Shown piece by piece: positions 62,876 through 64,000 of a DNA stretch of 64,000 nt. The stretch is from Thermosinus carboxydivorans Nor1 (lineage in GTDB: Bacteria > Bacillota > Negativicutes > Sporomusales > Thermosinaceae): assembly GCF_000169155.1 (NCBI RefSeq), contig NZ_AAWL01000003.1:62001-126000 (forward strand). Direction: 5' to 3'. The stretch's first letter is position 1. Each line of letters opens with the position of its first letter. The translations under genes and the position numbers were made by a program. Below the pieces are notes generated by a model. The model made no database searches. It was not told where the DNA came from and worked only from the letters and a program-made list of their open reading frames with translations.

Positions 62876-64000
62876 ATGTCGGAAATCCTCTTAGTGGAAA
62901 TGATTGAACGCATGAGCGTTGCCGTGACAATGGCCCTCATTCTGGCCCAAACCGCGACTTTTCGCCGCCTGGTGCAGCAGCGGGTAACGGGCCGGGACCA
63001 GCTATTATTGACCCTATTCTTCGGACTAATTGGCATTCTCGGGACTTACGCCGGCATTCCGGTCAATGATGCGCTAGCCAATTCCCGGGTAGTCGGCGTT
63101 ATGGCCGCCGGTATGATTGGCGGCCCGAAAATGGGGTTGGCGGCCGGACTGATTGCCGGCGGTCATCGCTATCTGCTCGGCGGGTTCACGGCTGGCGCCT
63201 GCGCTTTGGCTAACATCTGCGAGGGGCTTCTTGCCGGCTATATTCACCGGCGCTGCCCCACCCGGCCTATTCCCTGGTGGCTGGCACTGGCGGCCGGCAT
63301 GGCCGGCGAAACGCTGCAAATGATGATCATTTTGCTCATGGCCCGCCCCTTTGCGGCTGCCCTTGCGCTGGTGCAGGAAATCGCCCTGCCAATGATCGTC
63401 GTCAACTCTATCGGCTTAGCCATCTTTATGCAGATCATGAAAATGGCCAGGGACGCCCAGCGGAAAGTAGGGGCCGAGCAGTCGCACAAAGCGTTGGAAA
63501 TTGCGACGAAAACCTTGCCGTTTTTGCGCCGCGGCCTCACTGCCGATTCGGCTGAGGCAACGGCCCGGATTATTTTTGCTACCGCCGGCTATGACGCCGT
63601 GGCGATAACCGATACCGAGCGGGTGCTGGCCTTCGTCGGCGCCGAGGCGGCCCACCACGCTGTCCCCGGAGCGGGTTTGACCCGGGCTACCCGGCATGTA
63701 TTGGCCACCGGACGCATTTGGGTTGCCCGCAACCGCCAGGAAATTGGTTGCCGGTGCGGTGACTGCCGGCTGGCCAGTGCGGTCGTGGTCCCGCTGGTGC
63801 GGGCGGGCTTGGTTGTGGGGACGCTGAAGCTTTATTACACCCGGGCCAATGCTGTCGGGGACGCCGATATTGTTTTCGCCGAGGGGATAGCCCATCTCTT
63901 TTCGACTCAGCTGGAACTGGCCGAAATCGATCAACAGGCCAAGATGGCGGCCAGAGCCAAACTAAAAGCGCTGCATGCGCAGATAAACCCCCATTTTCTG
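62876..64000 (+). CDS. LytS/YehU-type sensor kinase, 3' end outside window
   Basis: The frame opens with ATG at 62876 after GGGGAGG and runs 375 codons to the right edge without a stop. The N-terminus has the 5TMR-LYT multi-helix sensor with the signature NSRVVGVMAAGMIGGPKMG followed by LIAGGHRYLLGGFTAGA. A GAF-like domain follows (about residues 210-335, with the Cys-rich GCRCGDCR). The start of the histidine kinase domain is at the edge, where ALHAQINPHF contains the phospho-acceptor His. A LytR-type response regulator is expected beyond the window. Typical inputs are cell-wall or metabolite signals such as pyruvate. Confidence 0.9.
   Translation, partial: MSEILLVEMIERMSVAVTMALILAQTATFRRLVQQRVTGRDQLLLTLFFGLIGILGTYAGIPVNDALANSRVVGVMAAGMIGGPKMGLAAGLIAGGHRYLLGGFTAGACALANICEGLLAGYIHRRCPTRPIPWWLALAAGMAGETLQMMIILLMARPFAAALALVQEIALPMIVVNSIGLAIFMQIMKMARDAQRKVGAEQSHKALEIATKTLPFLRRGLTADSAEATARIIFATAGYDAVAITDTERVLAFVGAEAAHHAVPGAGLTRATRHVLATGRIWVARNRQEIGCRCGDCRLASAVVVPLVRAGLVVGTLKLYYTRANAVGDADIVFAEGIAHLFSTQLELAEIDQQAKMAARAKLKALHAQINPHFL

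Overview
The window reads as a dense, GC-rich chromosomal segment of an anaerobic, sigma-54-using Firmicute. The best fit is a diderm Negativicute of the Sporomusaceae type (Thermosinus/Sporomusa-like). This placement is inferred from gene content: a T-box leader, a CODH-like enzyme, NfnAB-like proteins, a periplasmic-type NiFe hydrogenase, sigma-54 activators and a long FtsA-like protein. No rRNA, tRNA or CRISPR array was seen.

Layout. 1-2.1 kb: a CitA/DcuS-type kinase (cut by the left edge) and its response regulator. 2.1-5.6 kb, minus strand: a metal/Fe-S cluster of a DUF134 HTH protein, a DUF5320 protein, two tandem ferredoxin-containing MinD/Mrp-like ATPases and two NifX-like proteins. 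The first two genes have the same perfect palindrome in front of them. 5.7-8.1 kb: an NRDE protein, a nitroreductase, a DUF302 protein and a thioredoxin-domain gene remnant. 8.1-11.3 kb, minus strand: a NiFe hydrogenase whose small subunit has Asn at a normally Cys proximal-cluster position, with an unrecognised membrane protein. 11.4-12.7 kb: an M48 protease. 12.7-19.5 kb: a PrpR-type sigma-54 activator, then a -24/-12 promoter and a five-gene operon: ferredoxin fusion, unknown protein, CooF-like ferredoxin, short CODH-like protein without the histidine proton path, and an FAD/NAD oxidoreductase. 19.5-22.1 kb: LysR divergent from a YedE-TusA-DUF3343 selenium/sulfur module. 22.2-23 kb: an HpcH-type aldolase.

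23.2-32.7 kb: an AtoS/AtoC-like two-component system, then two almost identical short-chain fatty acid transporters, each with a perfect sigma-54 promoter, flanking nfnA-nfnB, and a 3-hydroxyacyl-CoA dehydrogenase. This suggests a regulon linking fatty-acid uptake to NAD(P)H/ferredoxin balancing. 33-35.8 kb: an Entner-Doudoroff/KDG cassette (aldolase, kinase, LacI regulator) with a candidate double operator. 36-41 kb: flavin reductase, M20 hydrolase, YjiG/YjiH-type membrane pair and a lipoprotein phosphoesterase. 40.4-42 kb: menaquinone genes. 42-43.2 kb: an HD-GYP protein.

43.4-45.6 kb: a T-box leader with two antiterminator/terminator modules, separated from hemL by an IS110-family element whose non-coding end carries a long inverted repeat. 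45.6-48.5 kb: hemL, a Crp/Fnr regulator and a beta-lactamase-like protein. 48.5-51.8 kb, minus strand: a Gln-Thr repeat secreted protein and an FtsA-like gene broken by an apparent frameshift and followed by a second apparently frameshifted gene. 52-56.3 kb: a zinc-ribbon microprotein and an iron-type ABC transporter behind Fur-like repeats. 56.5-64 kb: cyclodeaminase-like protein, an unknown protein, Tex, MATE transporter, small membrane protein, second flavin reductase, DMT-transporter remnant and a LytS-type kinase cut by the right edge.

The strongest candidates for something undescribed are the sigma-54-controlled short CODH-like operon, the hydrogenase with the altered proximal-cluster site, and the atoE-nfnAB-atoE arrangement.
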